A stretch of DNA of 64,000 nucleotides from Amycolatopsis pretoriensis (GTDB taxonomy: Bacteria; Actinomycetota; Actinomycetes; Mycobacteriales; Pseudonocardiaceae): NCBI RefSeq assembly GCF_900107925.1, contig NZ_FNUJ01000001.1, forward strand, positions 310,001-374,000, written 5' to 3'. The notes beneath the pieces are model-generated. The model was not told where the DNA came from. It made no database searches and saw nothing but the letters and a program-made list of their open reading frames with translations. Every line of letters starts with the position of its first letter. Within the stretch, counting starts at the first letter, position 1. Made by a program: the position numbers and the translations under genes. Of this stretch, positions 16,600 to 24,393 are shown piece by piece.

Positions 16600-17631
16600 T
16601 CACGCCACCGGTGGCTCGTCCGCCGTCGTCAGCGCGAAGGCCGTTTCCTGGTGGTAGACCTCGCCCGGCCGGAGCACCGTGCTCGGGAAGTCCGGCCGGT
16701 TCGGCGAGTCCGGGAAGTGCTGCGCCTCCAGCGCGAACCCGGTGAAGGGATCGCCCAGGTGGTTGCCCGAGTAGAACTGCAGCCCGGGCTCGGTCGTCCA
16801 CATCGTGAGCAGCCGCCCGGACGACGGCTCCCAGACGCGGGCGGCGAACGGCGCACCGTCGTCGAGGACCCAGTTGTGGTCGTAGCCGTGCCCGATCGCC
16901 AGCTGGGGATCGGGGTCGCCGAGCCGGGCGCCGAGGGGCGTCGCGCGGCGGAAGTCGAACGGCGTCCCGGCGACCGGTGCCGGGTCGCCCGCCGGGATCA
17001 GGTCCTCGTCGACCGGGCAGTAGCGGCTCGCGGCGATCGCGATCGCGTGGTCGTGCACGGTCCCGGCGCCGGCCAGGTTCCAGTAGGTGTGGCTGGTCAG
17101 GTTGACGACCGTGGGCGCGTCGGTGGTCGCGCGGTAGGTGATGGTCAGCCGGTCGTCGAGGCGGTAGGTCACCTCGGTGGTCAACCGGCCGGGGTAGCCC
17201 TGGTCGCCGTCCGGGCTGACCAGCGTGAGCCGCACGCCGTCGCGGACCGGGACAGCGGACCACACCCGCGTGTCGAACCCGGCCGGCCCGCCGTGCAGGC
17301 TGTTCTTCCCGTCGTTGACCGGCACCCGGTGGAGGACGCCGTCGAGGCTGAACGCGCCGCCGGCGATCCGGTTGGCGTACCGGCCGATCACCGCGCCCAG
17401 GAAGACCCGCGCGGCGCCCGGCCGGTTGTTCTCGAGGTAGCCCTCGAGGCCGGGGTGGCCGAGGACGACGTCGGCCGGTCGCCCCGACCGGTCCGGCGCT
17501 TCGAGCGACTGGATGACTCCGCCGTAGTCCAGCACGCGGACGGTGATCCCGGACCGGGAAAGCGTGTAGCGGTGGACGTCGGTGCCGCCGGCACGGCCGA
17601 AGAACTCCCGCGTGAGCTCGGTGGACGTCAT
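16600..17631 (-). CDS. Aldose 1-epimerase (galactose mutarotase)
   Basis: Interconverts alpha and beta anomers of aldoses such as galactose or glucose. The 343 residues have the family landmarks: GRYANRIAGG near 80-90, the catalytic His in NLTSHTYWNL near 180, GYDHNWVLD near 245 and the catalytic Glu in LEAQHFPDSPN near 305. I chose the ATG at 17631 because GGGGAGG lies six bases upstream; an ATG at 17646 is in frame and also possible, and longer forms would include the operator. A perfect LacI-family operator sits 16 bp upstream, so expression is probably sugar-induced. No signal peptide. It follows the PucR-type gene by 60 bp on the same strand but has its own control site. Confidence 0.9.
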   Translation of the reverse strand: MTSTELTREFFGRAGGTDVHRYTLSRSGITVRVLDYGGVIQSLEAPDRSGRPADVVLGHPGLEGYLENNRPGAARVFLGAVIGRYANRIAGGAFSLDGVLHRVPVNDGKNSLHGGPAGFDTRVWSAVPVRDGVRLTLVSPDGDQGYPGRLTTEVTYRLDDRLTITYRATTDAPTVVNLTSHTYWNLAGAGTVHDHAIAIAASRYCPVDEDLIPAGDPAPVAGTPFDFRRATPLGARLGDPDPQLAIGHGYDHNWVLDDGAPFAARVWEPSSGRLLTMWTTEPGLQFYSGNHLGDPFTGFALEAQHFPDSPNRPDFPSTVLRPGEVYHQETAFALTTADEPPVA

Positions 17632-17646
17632 CGGCGGCCTCCCCAT

Positions 17647-17660
17647 TGTTAGCGCTAACA
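17647..17660. promoter_or_regulatory. Perfect LacI/GalR-family operator
   Basis: TGTTAGCGCTAACA is a perfect 14-bp palindrome with the central CG step typical of LacI/GalR-family sites, placed just upstream of the epimerase start. No LacI-family gene is in this window, so the repressor must be encoded elsewhere. Confidence 0.75.
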
Positions 17661-17691
17661 GCATGCGGGAGGAGGGCCGCGCGGTCAAGGG

Positions 17692-18927
17692 TCACTGCTC
17701 GCCCGGCGGCTCCGTCCCGAGGAGCTGGTGCGCGCGCAGCGTCATCTGGATCTCCAGCCGCTGCGCGGGATCGGCCAGCCGGTCGCCGAAGAGGTCGCTC
17801 AGCTGGCTCACGCGGTAGCGGACGGTCTGCGGGTGCACGCCCAGTGCCTGCGCGATGTCCGGGGTGTTCCCGTTGTGCTCCAGCCAGCTCAGCAACGTCT
17901 CGGCGAGCCGGACCTGCTGCTTCACCGTCAGGCCCGCGAACGGTCCCAGGGTCTTCGCCGACAGTGCGTCGAGCAGGAACCGGTCCGCCAGCAGCCAGTG
18001 CGTCGCGAGGTGGTCGGCGGTGTGCGTCACCGGCCGGTCGCCGATCAGGCCTTGGCGCACCAAGTCGAGCGTGCGCCGGGCCCAGCGCGACGACGTCCCC
18101 GCGTCGGCCGGCCGCACCCGAGGCCCCACCGTCGCGCGCCAGCCCGGCAGCCGGCCTTCGAGGTCCCGCAGGTCGCGGTCCGGGTTCGGGGTCAGCAGGC
18201 AGGGTTCGGTGCCTTCGAGGTCGAGCAGGACGTCGTCGGCGACCTGCGGCGCCGGCGCCAGGTGCTGCTCGTCGCGCGGGTCGAGCGCGACGACGGTGAC
18301 CCACTCGGGCATGGTCCACTTCGCGGCCTTCGCCATCGTGTCCAGGGTCGCCGGCGACGACGGCGGGGTGGCCAGGAGGAGTTCGAGCAGCCGCCGTCGC
18401 CGGCGTTCGAGCGTGCCGGTCGCCATCGCCTGCGCCAGCGTGTACCCCTCGACCGAGTACGACGAAATCTCTTCCACGTAGGCGAAGATCGCCTCCGCGC
18501 CGACGCACAGGACGGCCGCCGGGAAACGGTGGGCCTGGCCCAGTTCCGCGACGTACCGCCAGGCCGCGCGGCCGCCCGCGCGGTAGGCCGCCTGCAGCGA
18601 GTTCAGGCTGCCGCCGTCGTGGTGGACGCGCTTTCCGACCTCCCGGAACAACTTCGGCCAGTTGTCCTCTGTGGACGGAAGATCGTCGATGCTGTCGATG
18701 CAGCTGAGCACGGCCTGTTCGATCGCGAGCACGATCATCTTCCCGAACTCGCCTTCGAGGGGCTTGGCGTACTCGGGCACGGCCCGCTGGATCTCCTCGA
18801 GGATCCGCCGGGACAGCGGGTCGGCGTGCGGCCGGAACCGGCGCGCGAGCTCGGTGGGCAGCGAGCACCACAGCTGCCGCGCCCGGCCGGTGCCACGGGG
18901 GTGCGGGACGGTGATCGTCCGGGTCAT
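17692..18927 (-). CDS. PucR/CdaR-type helix-turn-helix regulator (paralogue A)
   Basis: Transcription factor of 411 residues. The C-terminal PucR-type helix-turn-helix is clear: LAETLLSWLEHNGNTPDIAQAL then GVHPQTVRYRVSQLSDLFG near 350-390. The N-terminal 200 residues are an alpha-helical sensory region (SLNSLQAAYRAGGRAAWRYV near 120) with no recognised ligand motif. The ATG at 18927 follows AAAGGGG. The same architecture and matching helix-turn-helix and SLNSLQAAYR/TLDDLQAAYR blocks occur in the gene at 36121, so the two are paralogues. It is divergent from the MMPL transporter with a 257-bp region containing TGTCACGCG direct repeats, its likely site. Confidence 0.87.
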   Translation of the reverse strand: MTRTITVPHPRGTGRARQLWCSLPTELARRFRPHADPLSRRILEEIQRAVPEYAKPLEGEFGKMIVLAIEQAVLSCIDSIDDLPSTEDNWPKLFREVGKRVHHDGGSLNSLQAAYRAGGRAAWRYVAELGQAHRFPAAVLCVGAEAIFAYVEEISSYSVEGYTLAQAMATGTLERRRRRLLELLLATPPSSPATLDTMAKAAKWTMPEWVTVVALDPRDEQHLAPAPQVADDVLLDLEGTEPCLLTPNPDRDLRDLEGRLPGWRATVGPRVRPADAGTSSRWARRTLDLVRQGLIGDRPVTHTADHLATHWLLADRFLLDALSAKTLGPFAGLTVKQQVRLAETLLSWLEHNGNTPDIAQALGVHPQTVRYRVSQLSDLFGDRLADPAQRLEIQMTLRAHQLLGTEPPGEQ

Positions 18928-19014
18928 GGGCACCCCTTTCCGCGTCGGCGCGAAGGTCATGTACTCACACGAAAACGAGATTGGCAACCGGCTTCCCGCC
19001 CGCGGAAGGGGTTC

Positions 19015-19056
19015 TGTCACGCGGGGACCAAGGGGCGCACGCGGATTTGTCACGCG
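19015..19056. repeat. TGTCACGCG direct repeat, 33-bp period
   Basis: TGTCACGCG occurs at 19015-19023 and 19048-19056, about three helical turns apart, in the 257-bp space between the divergent PucR-type regulator and the MMPL gene. A regulator-binding role is inferred from position only. Confidence 0.45.
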
Positions 19057-19184
19057 TCCGACAAGCGGGGAGAACACTCACCGCCGCAAGGGTTTCCGGA
19101 ATCGGATTTGTGAGCCGGGACCGTATCTTCCCGGCCTCCGGCGGAGTTAGCGTGATCAACCATGCGCGGTCGGAGGAAAACGGG

Positions 19185-21179
19185 ATGACGACGGTCGTTT
19201 CCTGGTGTTTCCGCCACGCCGTCGTGGTCGTCGCGCTGTGGCTGACGGCGCTGGCCGGGCTCGGTTTCGCCGTGCTGCACACGGGCGCGGACTTCCGCGA
19301 CACGGTCGACCTGCCCGCCGCGGACAGCACCGCGGCGGCGAAGCTGCTCCGGAGCACCGGTACCGAAGAAAGCGTCGTTGTCCAGGCGCCGGACGGCCCG
19401 ATCGACCGCGGCGCGGGCCGGGTGGACCTCGAAACGTTCGCCGCCCGCCTGGCGGCGCTCCCGCACGTCGTCGCCGTCGGCCCGCCGCCCGGCCGGGTGT
19501 CACCCGACGGGCGGACCGCGGTGCTGACCATCCGGTTCGACGCGCCGGCCGCGACCCTCGGGCAGGACACCGCGGACGCGCTCGCCGACGCCGTCCGCGA
19601 CGCCCGCGGCCTCACCGCCGGGGCGTCGGGGGAGCTCGCCGCGATGACGGCGGGAGCGCCGGACCTCGGCAACGCCGGGATCGGCCTGCTCGCCGCGGCC
19701 CTCGTGCTGTTCGTGACGTTCCGGTCCCTGACCTGCGTCCTGCTCCCGGTCCTCACCGCCTCGGTGTCGGTCGGCTGCGCGCTCGCCGCCGTCACCCTCC
19801 TGTCGCACGTGATGACCGTGCCGAAGATCAGCACCGAGATAGCCGCGCTGCTGGGCCTCGGCGTCGGCGTCGACTACGCGCTGTTCGTGTTGACGCGGTT
19901 CCGGCAGGGCCGCCGCGACGGCGCGGACCCGGCGGCCGCACTGGCCGTCGCGGCGGCGACGTCCGGCCGGAGCGTGGTGTTCGCCGGGGTCACCGTGTGC
20001 GTCTCGCTGGCCGGGATGCTGACCGTCGGCCTGCCGTTCCTCGACGGGATCGCCGTCGCCGCCGCGGTTTCCGTGCTGCTCACCGCGTCGGCCGCACTGA
20101 CCCTGCTGCCGGCGTTGCTGCGCCCGGCCGCCCGGCGGATGCGGATCCCCCCGGAAGGTGGCGGCCGCCGGTGGGCCCGGCTCGCGCGGTCGGTGACCCG
20201 GCGGCCGGTCCCGTACACGCTCGCCGCGCTGCTGGTCGTGGCCGTCCTCGCGCTGCCGATGACCGGACTGCGGCTCGGCGTCCCGGACGCTTCCCTCGAC
20301 CCACCCGGCAGTATCACGCGCACGGCGGCGGAGCTGCTGCACGACGGGTTCGGCCCCGGCGTGGGCGCTCCGCTGCTGGTGGTGGGCACGGGAGACGCGT
20401 CGCTCGGCACGCTGCGCGAGGCGCTGCTCGCCCGCGCCGAAGTCGGGCCACCCACCCCGCTCCCGGGCGGCGGCTGGCTGCTCACGGCCACCCCGCGCAC
20501 CGCGCCCGACGACCCGGCCACCGCCGAGCTGCTGCGCTGGGCACGGGCGATGGCCATCACCGTCGGAGGTCCGGACACGCACGTCGGCGGGCCCGTCGCC
20601 GCCCGGGCCGACTTCTCCGCGGCCGTCACCGCACGGCTGCCGCTGTTCCTCCTCAGCGTCGTCGGGATTTCGGTCCTGCTGCTGGCCTGGGTGTTCCGCA
20701 GCGTCGTGATCCCGCTGACCGCGGCGGTGATGAACCTGCTGACCGCGGCCGCGACGACGGGGGCGGTCGTCTTCGCCTTCGGCGCGCCGATCGAGCCGTA
20801 CCTGCCGGTGTTCCTGTTCGCCGGGCTGTTCGGGCTGTCGATGGACTACGAGGTCTTCCTCATCGCGCGCGTGCAGGAGGCGTGGCGGCGCCGCGGCGAC
20901 ACCCGGGCGGCGGTCGTCGACGGCGTCGCGGCAACCGGCCGGACCATCACCGCGGCCGCGCTGATCATGGCGCTGGTGTTCGTGGCGTTCGCCTTCGTGG
21001 ACGCGCGCGTCGTGCGGGAAGCCGGCGTCGGGTTGACGGTCGCGGTGCTCCTCGACGCGGTCGTCGTCCGGTGCGTACTGGTCCCGGCGGTGATGGCGTG
21101 GTTCGGCGAGGCCAACTGGTGGTTCCCGCGCCGCCGGCGCGTCGAGGTGGCGCGCGAGCTGGTGGGGAGCGCGCGATGA
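19185..21179 (+). CDS. MMPL-family RND transporter
   Basis: Inner-membrane proton-driven lipid/drug exporter of the MMPL type, 664 residues, about 12 transmembrane segments in two repeats. The paired Asp-Tyr proton relay motifs are visible: GVGVDYALFVLTRF near residue 225 and GLSMDYEVFLIARV near 550. It is shorter than mycobacterial MmpL3 (about 940) because the long cytoplasmic tail is missing. The ATG at 19185 follows GGAGG; an ATG 68 codons upstream runs through the regulatory region. The stop overlaps the MFS start (ATGA). Upstream of the FAAL-PKS genes, it may flip the lipid product across the membrane. Confidence 0.88.
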   Translation: MTTVVSWCFRHAVVVVALWLTALAGLGFAVLHTGADFRDTVDLPAADSTAAAKLLRSTGTEESVVVQAPDGPIDRGAGRVDLETFAARLAALPHVVAVGPPPGRVSPDGRTAVLTIRFDAPAATLGQDTADALADAVRDARGLTAGASGELAAMTAGAPDLGNAGIGLLAAALVLFVTFRSLTCVLLPVLTASVSVGCALAAVTLLSHVMTVPKISTEIAALLGLGVGVDYALFVLTRFRQGRRDGADPAAALAVAAATSGRSVVFAGVTVCVSLAGMLTVGLPFLDGIAVAAAVSVLLTASAALTLLPALLRPAARRMRIPPEGGGRRWARLARSVTRRPVPYTLAALLVVAVLALPMTGLRLGVPDASLDPPGSITRTAAELLHDGFGPGVGAPLLVVGTGDASLGTLREALLARAEVGPPTPLPGGGWLLTATPRTAPDDPATAELLRWARAMAITVGGPDTHVGGPVAARADFSAAVTARLPLFLLSVVGISVLLLAWVFRSVVIPLTAAVMNLLTAAATTGAVVFAFGAPIEPYLPVFLFAGLFGLSMDYEVFLIARVQEAWRRRGDTRAAVVDGVAATGRTITAAALIMALVFVAFAFVDARVVREAGVGLTVAVLLDAVVVRCVLVPAVMAWFGEANWWFPRRRRVEVARELVGSAR

Positions 21180-22573
21180 CGCGGCGGACCCTGGTGCTGA
21201 TCGCGCTCGGCGCGTTCGTCACGACGCTGGACAACACCATCGTCGCGGCCGGCGCGCCGTCGATCGCCCGCGACCTCGCCCTGGACCTCGGGTCGCTGCA
21301 GTGGATCGCCCTCGGGTACATGCTCCCGTTCGCCGGGCTGCTGCTGGTGGCGGGAACGTCGATCGACCGCTGGGGCCGGCGGCCGGCGTTGTTCGGCGGG
21401 CTGCTCGCGTTCGGGCTCGGCGCGGCGGCCGGCGGGCTGGCGACGTCGGCCGGGTTGCTGGTCGCGGCCCGGGTGGTGCAGGGCGCGGCGGCCGCGTTCC
21501 TGGTCCCGGGCCTGCTGAGCCTGCTGCGGGCCAACCTCGACGCGCGGGGCCGGACGCTCGGTGCCGCCGTCTGGACGGCGTGCCTGGCGGCCGCGCTCGC
21601 GCTGGGCCCGGCGCTCGGCGGCCTGCTGAGCGAATACCTCGGCTGGGGCTGGATCTTCTTCGTCAACCTGCCCTTCGTGGCGGCGATGCTCGTGCTGCTG
21701 CCGGGAACGGTCCCGCGTGGCCGCGACCCGGACGCCCCCAGGCCGGCCGCCGGCGCGATGACCGCCGTGACCGCGAGCCTGGTCCTGCTCACCGCGGCGC
21801 TCGTCGAACTCGGCGAGCACCCGCGGACCGGCGTGGCGCTGCTGGCCGGCGGGTGTGTGCTCGGGGCGGCGTTCGTGGTCCGCGAGCGCCGGGCGCCGGC
21901 CCGGCTGGTGCCGGCCGAGCTGACCGGCAACCGGGTGTTCGCCGGCTCGCTCGCCGTGCAGGTGCTGTGGGGCCTGGGAATCTCGGGGATCGTCTTCTTC
22001 ACCCCGTTGCTGCACCAGGACTTCCTCGGTCTCGACCCGGTGCGGGCCGGGCTGCCGCTGGCGCTGGTCGCGGTCGCGGTGGTGGCGGCGACGCCGCTGG
22101 TCGCGCGGGCCGTCGACCGGCACGGTCCACATCGGACGGTCGCGGCCGGGCTCGGGGTGGTCGCGGCCGGGCTGCTCGCCCTCGCGGTCGTGAACCACCT
22201 CCCGGCGGTCCTCCCGCGGATTCCCGGCCTGGTGCTGATCGGGGCCGGTTCGGCGTTCACGACCCCGCTGACGTCACACGCGCTGGACGTCGTGGCCGAA
22301 CGTCAGGCGGGTACGGCATCCGGGCTGCTCACGGCGTCTCGCGAACTTTCGAGCGCGCTGGGGGTCGCGCTGATCGGGGCGGTCCTGACCGCCGTGCGAG
22401 GGCTGCGGCTCGACGCGGGCGCGCCGCCGGGAACGGCACTGGCCACGGGCTACACGGCGGGTCTGCTCGCCGCGGCCGGGTTGACGCTCGCCGGCGCGCT
22501 GCTCGCCGTGCGCGTGTTGCGCGGCCGGTCGGCGGGGACCTCGTCGCCGGGTGACAAACGCGCGGTGCCGTAA
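21176..22573 (+). CDS. MFS transporter, DHA2-type
   Basis: Major-facilitator exporter of 465 residues with about 12-14 hydrophobic helices. TTLDNTIVAAGAPSI near 17-31 is the motif-C-like start of DHA2 drug:proton antiporters; IDRWGRRPALFGG near 60-73 is the conserved loop 2-3 motif. The ATG at 21176 overlaps the MMPL stop, so the two transporters are co-translated. A clear promoter follows before the FAAL gene, so the transporters and the lipid-synthesis genes may be separate but linked transcripts. Substrate unknown; a self-resistance or export role for the locus product is inferred. Confidence 0.88.
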   Translation: MTRRTLVLIALGAFVTTLDNTIVAAGAPSIARDLALDLGSLQWIALGYMLPFAGLLLVAGTSIDRWGRRPALFGGLLAFGLGAAAGGLATSAGLLVAARVVQGAAAAFLVPGLLSLLRANLDARGRTLGAAVWTACLAAALALGPALGGLLSEYLGWGWIFFVNLPFVAAMLVLLPGTVPRGRDPDAPRPAAGAMTAVTASLVLLTAALVELGEHPRTGVALLAGGCVLGAAFVVRERRAPARLVPAELTGNRVFAGSLAVQVLWGLGISGIVFFTPLLHQDFLGLDPVRAGLPLALVAVAVVAATPLVARAVDRHGPHRTVAAGLGVVAAGLLALAVVNHLPAVLPRIPGLVLIGAGSAFTTPLTSHALDVVAERQAGTASGLLTASRELSSALGVALIGAVLTAVRGLRLDAGAPPGTALATGYTAGLLAAAGLTLAGALLAVRVLRGRSAGTSSPGDKRAVP

Positions 22574-22606
22574 TCCGTGTGCCGGTGAGTATCGCAATTC
22601 GCTTGA

Positions 22607-22641
22607 TTGACAACCGCCCGGGCGCAGCTATTCACTGCGCC
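22607..22641 (+). promoter_or_regulatory. Promoter with dyad over the -10, FAAL-PKS-AccD operon
   Basis: TTGACA (22607-22612), a 16-bp spacer and TATTCA (22629-22634) form a good sigma-70-type promoter 32 bp before the FAAL ATG. The inverted repeat GGCGCAG-CTATTCA-CTGCGCC (22621-22641) is perfect in both 7-bp arms and encloses the -10, the expected place for a repressor. Confidence 0.7.
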
Positions 22642-22665
22642 GGTAAACGCTCTCTGCGAGGTGTC

Positions 22666-24393
22666 ATGGATACCATTTCCCCGCCGGTTCCCGTCATCGG
22701 GGCTGAATCGACGGCCTCACTGGCGACCCTGCTCGGCCAGTGGGCGCGGGTGCTCGGCGACGAGGTCGCGCTGACCCACCTGGACCACCGCGACAGCGTG
22801 GACGGCCGGGCGGTCACGCTCACCTGGCGCGAGCTCGACGAGCGCGTCGGCACGGTTGCCGCGCGGTTGAGCGGAATCGCGGCCGCGGGTGACCGGGCGG
22901 CGGTGCTGGCCGGGCAGTCCGTGGACTACGTCGTCGCGTTCCTCGGCGCGATCCGGGCCGGGCTGATCGCCGTGCCGCTGTTCGCGCCCGGCCTGCCCGG
23001 GCACGCGGGCCGGCTGACCGCCGCGCTCGCCGACTGCGCGCCGAGCGTCGTGCTCACCACGACCGCGGACCTCGACGACGTCCACTCCTTCCTCGCGGAC
23101 TCGCCGGTCCGGCCGGACGTCGTCGCGGTCGACGCGCTCGCGCCGGCCGAGCCGCGGGACTGGCCGGCGCCGGATCCCGACGCGACCGCGTACCTGCAGT
23201 ACACCTCGGGTTCCACCCGCACGCCCGCCGGGGTCGTGCTGACGCACCGCAACGTGCTCGCCAACGCGCGGCAGGCGTGCACCGCCTACGGCGTCGAACC
23301 CCGGACCACCTCGACGGTCAGCTGGCTGCCGCTCTTCCACGACATGGGCCTGATCCTCGGCATCGGCGCGCCGATGGCCGGTGGCATGGCCTCGGTGCTG
23401 ATGGACCCGCTGGCGTTCCTCGAACGGCCGTCACGCTGGCTGCGCGCCCTCTCGGCCAGCCCGGGCGCGATCAGCGCGGCGCCCAACTTCGCTTACGCCT
23501 ACTGCGCTTCCCGCGTGTCGGAGGCCGAGAAGAGCTACCTGGAGCTGAGCCGGGTCGTCTCGCTGATCAACGGCAGCGAACCGGTGCTGCCGGCCACGAT
23601 CGCGAAGTTCCAGGACGCCTTCGCCGGGTGTGGGCTGCGCCCGGAGGTCCACCGGTCCTCCTACGGGCTGGCCGAGGCGACCGTGCTGGTTTCGGTGTCC
23701 GACGCCGGGAAACCGGCCCGGCAGGTCACGTTCGATCGCGACCGCCTCGCCGCCGGGTTCGCGGTGCCCGCGGCGTCGGGGTCGACGCTCGTCTCGTGCG
23801 GGCGACCGGCCGGGCAACGGGTGCTGATCGCCGATCCCGTCTCCGGCGAACCGGTCGAGCCGGGCGAGGTCGGCGAGATCCGGGTCAGCGGCCCCAACGT
23901 CGGCCGCGGGTACTGGGGCCGGACAGCGTCGTCGGCGACCTTCGGTCTGCCGCCGCTGGACCCGGAAACCGGTGCGGGCTGGCTGGCGACCGGCGACCTC
24001 GGCGTCGTCTTCGAAGGCGAGCTGTACGTCACCGGGCGGCTGAAGGACCTGGTCGTCGTCGACGGCCGCAACCACTACCCGCAGGACATCGAGCAGACGG
24101 CCGAGGCGCACGACGGTGTCCGGCCGCACTCGGCGGCGGCGTTCGCGATCGGCACCGGCGAGGGGGAGGCCGCGGTCGTCGTGCTGGAACGCGCCAAGGA
24201 CTCTTCGGCCGGCATCGCCGAGCTGACGGCCGCGCTGCGAGCGGCGGTGTCGGCCGGGCACGGCCTGGGCCTGCACGACGTGGTGGTTCTCCCGCCGGGT
24301 GAGGTGCCACGGACGTCGAGCGGCAAGATCAGCCGGGCGCGCTGCCGGAAGTCCTATCTGGACGGTGCGCTGACCGGTCGGCGGCTCGGATGA
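22666..24393 (+). CDS. Fatty-acyl-AMP ligase (FadD32-like)
   Basis: Activates a fatty acid as acyl-adenylate and hands it to an acyl carrier protein, the job FadD32 does for Pks13. The 575 residues carry the FAAL-type P-loop YTSGSTRTPAGVVLTH near 178-193, SWLPLFHDMGLILGIG near 222-237 with the family HDMGL block, RSSYGLAEATVLVS near 330, and the hinge TGDLGVVFEGELYVTGRLKD near 445. SGSTRTPAGV and the hinge wording are typical of FAALs rather than CoA ligases. The ATG at 22666 follows GCGAGG. The stop overlaps the PKS start (ATGA), so partner transfer to the PKS N-terminal carrier is the obvious reading. Confidence 0.9.
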   Translation: MDTISPPVPVIGAESTASLATLLGQWARVLGDEVALTHLDHRDSVDGRAVTLTWRELDERVGTVAARLSGIAAAGDRAAVLAGQSVDYVVAFLGAIRAGLIAVPLFAPGLPGHAGRLTAALADCAPSVVLTTTADLDDVHSFLADSPVRPDVVAVDALAPAEPRDWPAPDPDATAYLQYTSGSTRTPAGVVLTHRNVLANARQACTAYGVEPRTTSTVSWLPLFHDMGLILGIGAPMAGGMASVLMDPLAFLERPSRWLRALSASPGAISAAPNFAYAYCASRVSEAEKSYLELSRVVSLINGSEPVLPATIAKFQDAFAGCGLRPEVHRSSYGLAEATVLVSVSDAGKPARQVTFDRDRLAAGFAVPAASGSTLVSCGRPAGQRVLIADPVSGEPVEPGEVGEIRVSGPNVGRGYWGRTASSATFGLPPLDPETGAGWLATGDLGVVFEGELYVTGRLKDLVVVDGRNHYPQDIEQTAEAHDGVRPHSAAAFAIGTGEGEAAVVVLERAKDSSAGIAELTAALRAAVSAGHGLGLHDVVVLPPGEVPRTSSGKISRARCRKSYLDGALTGRRLG

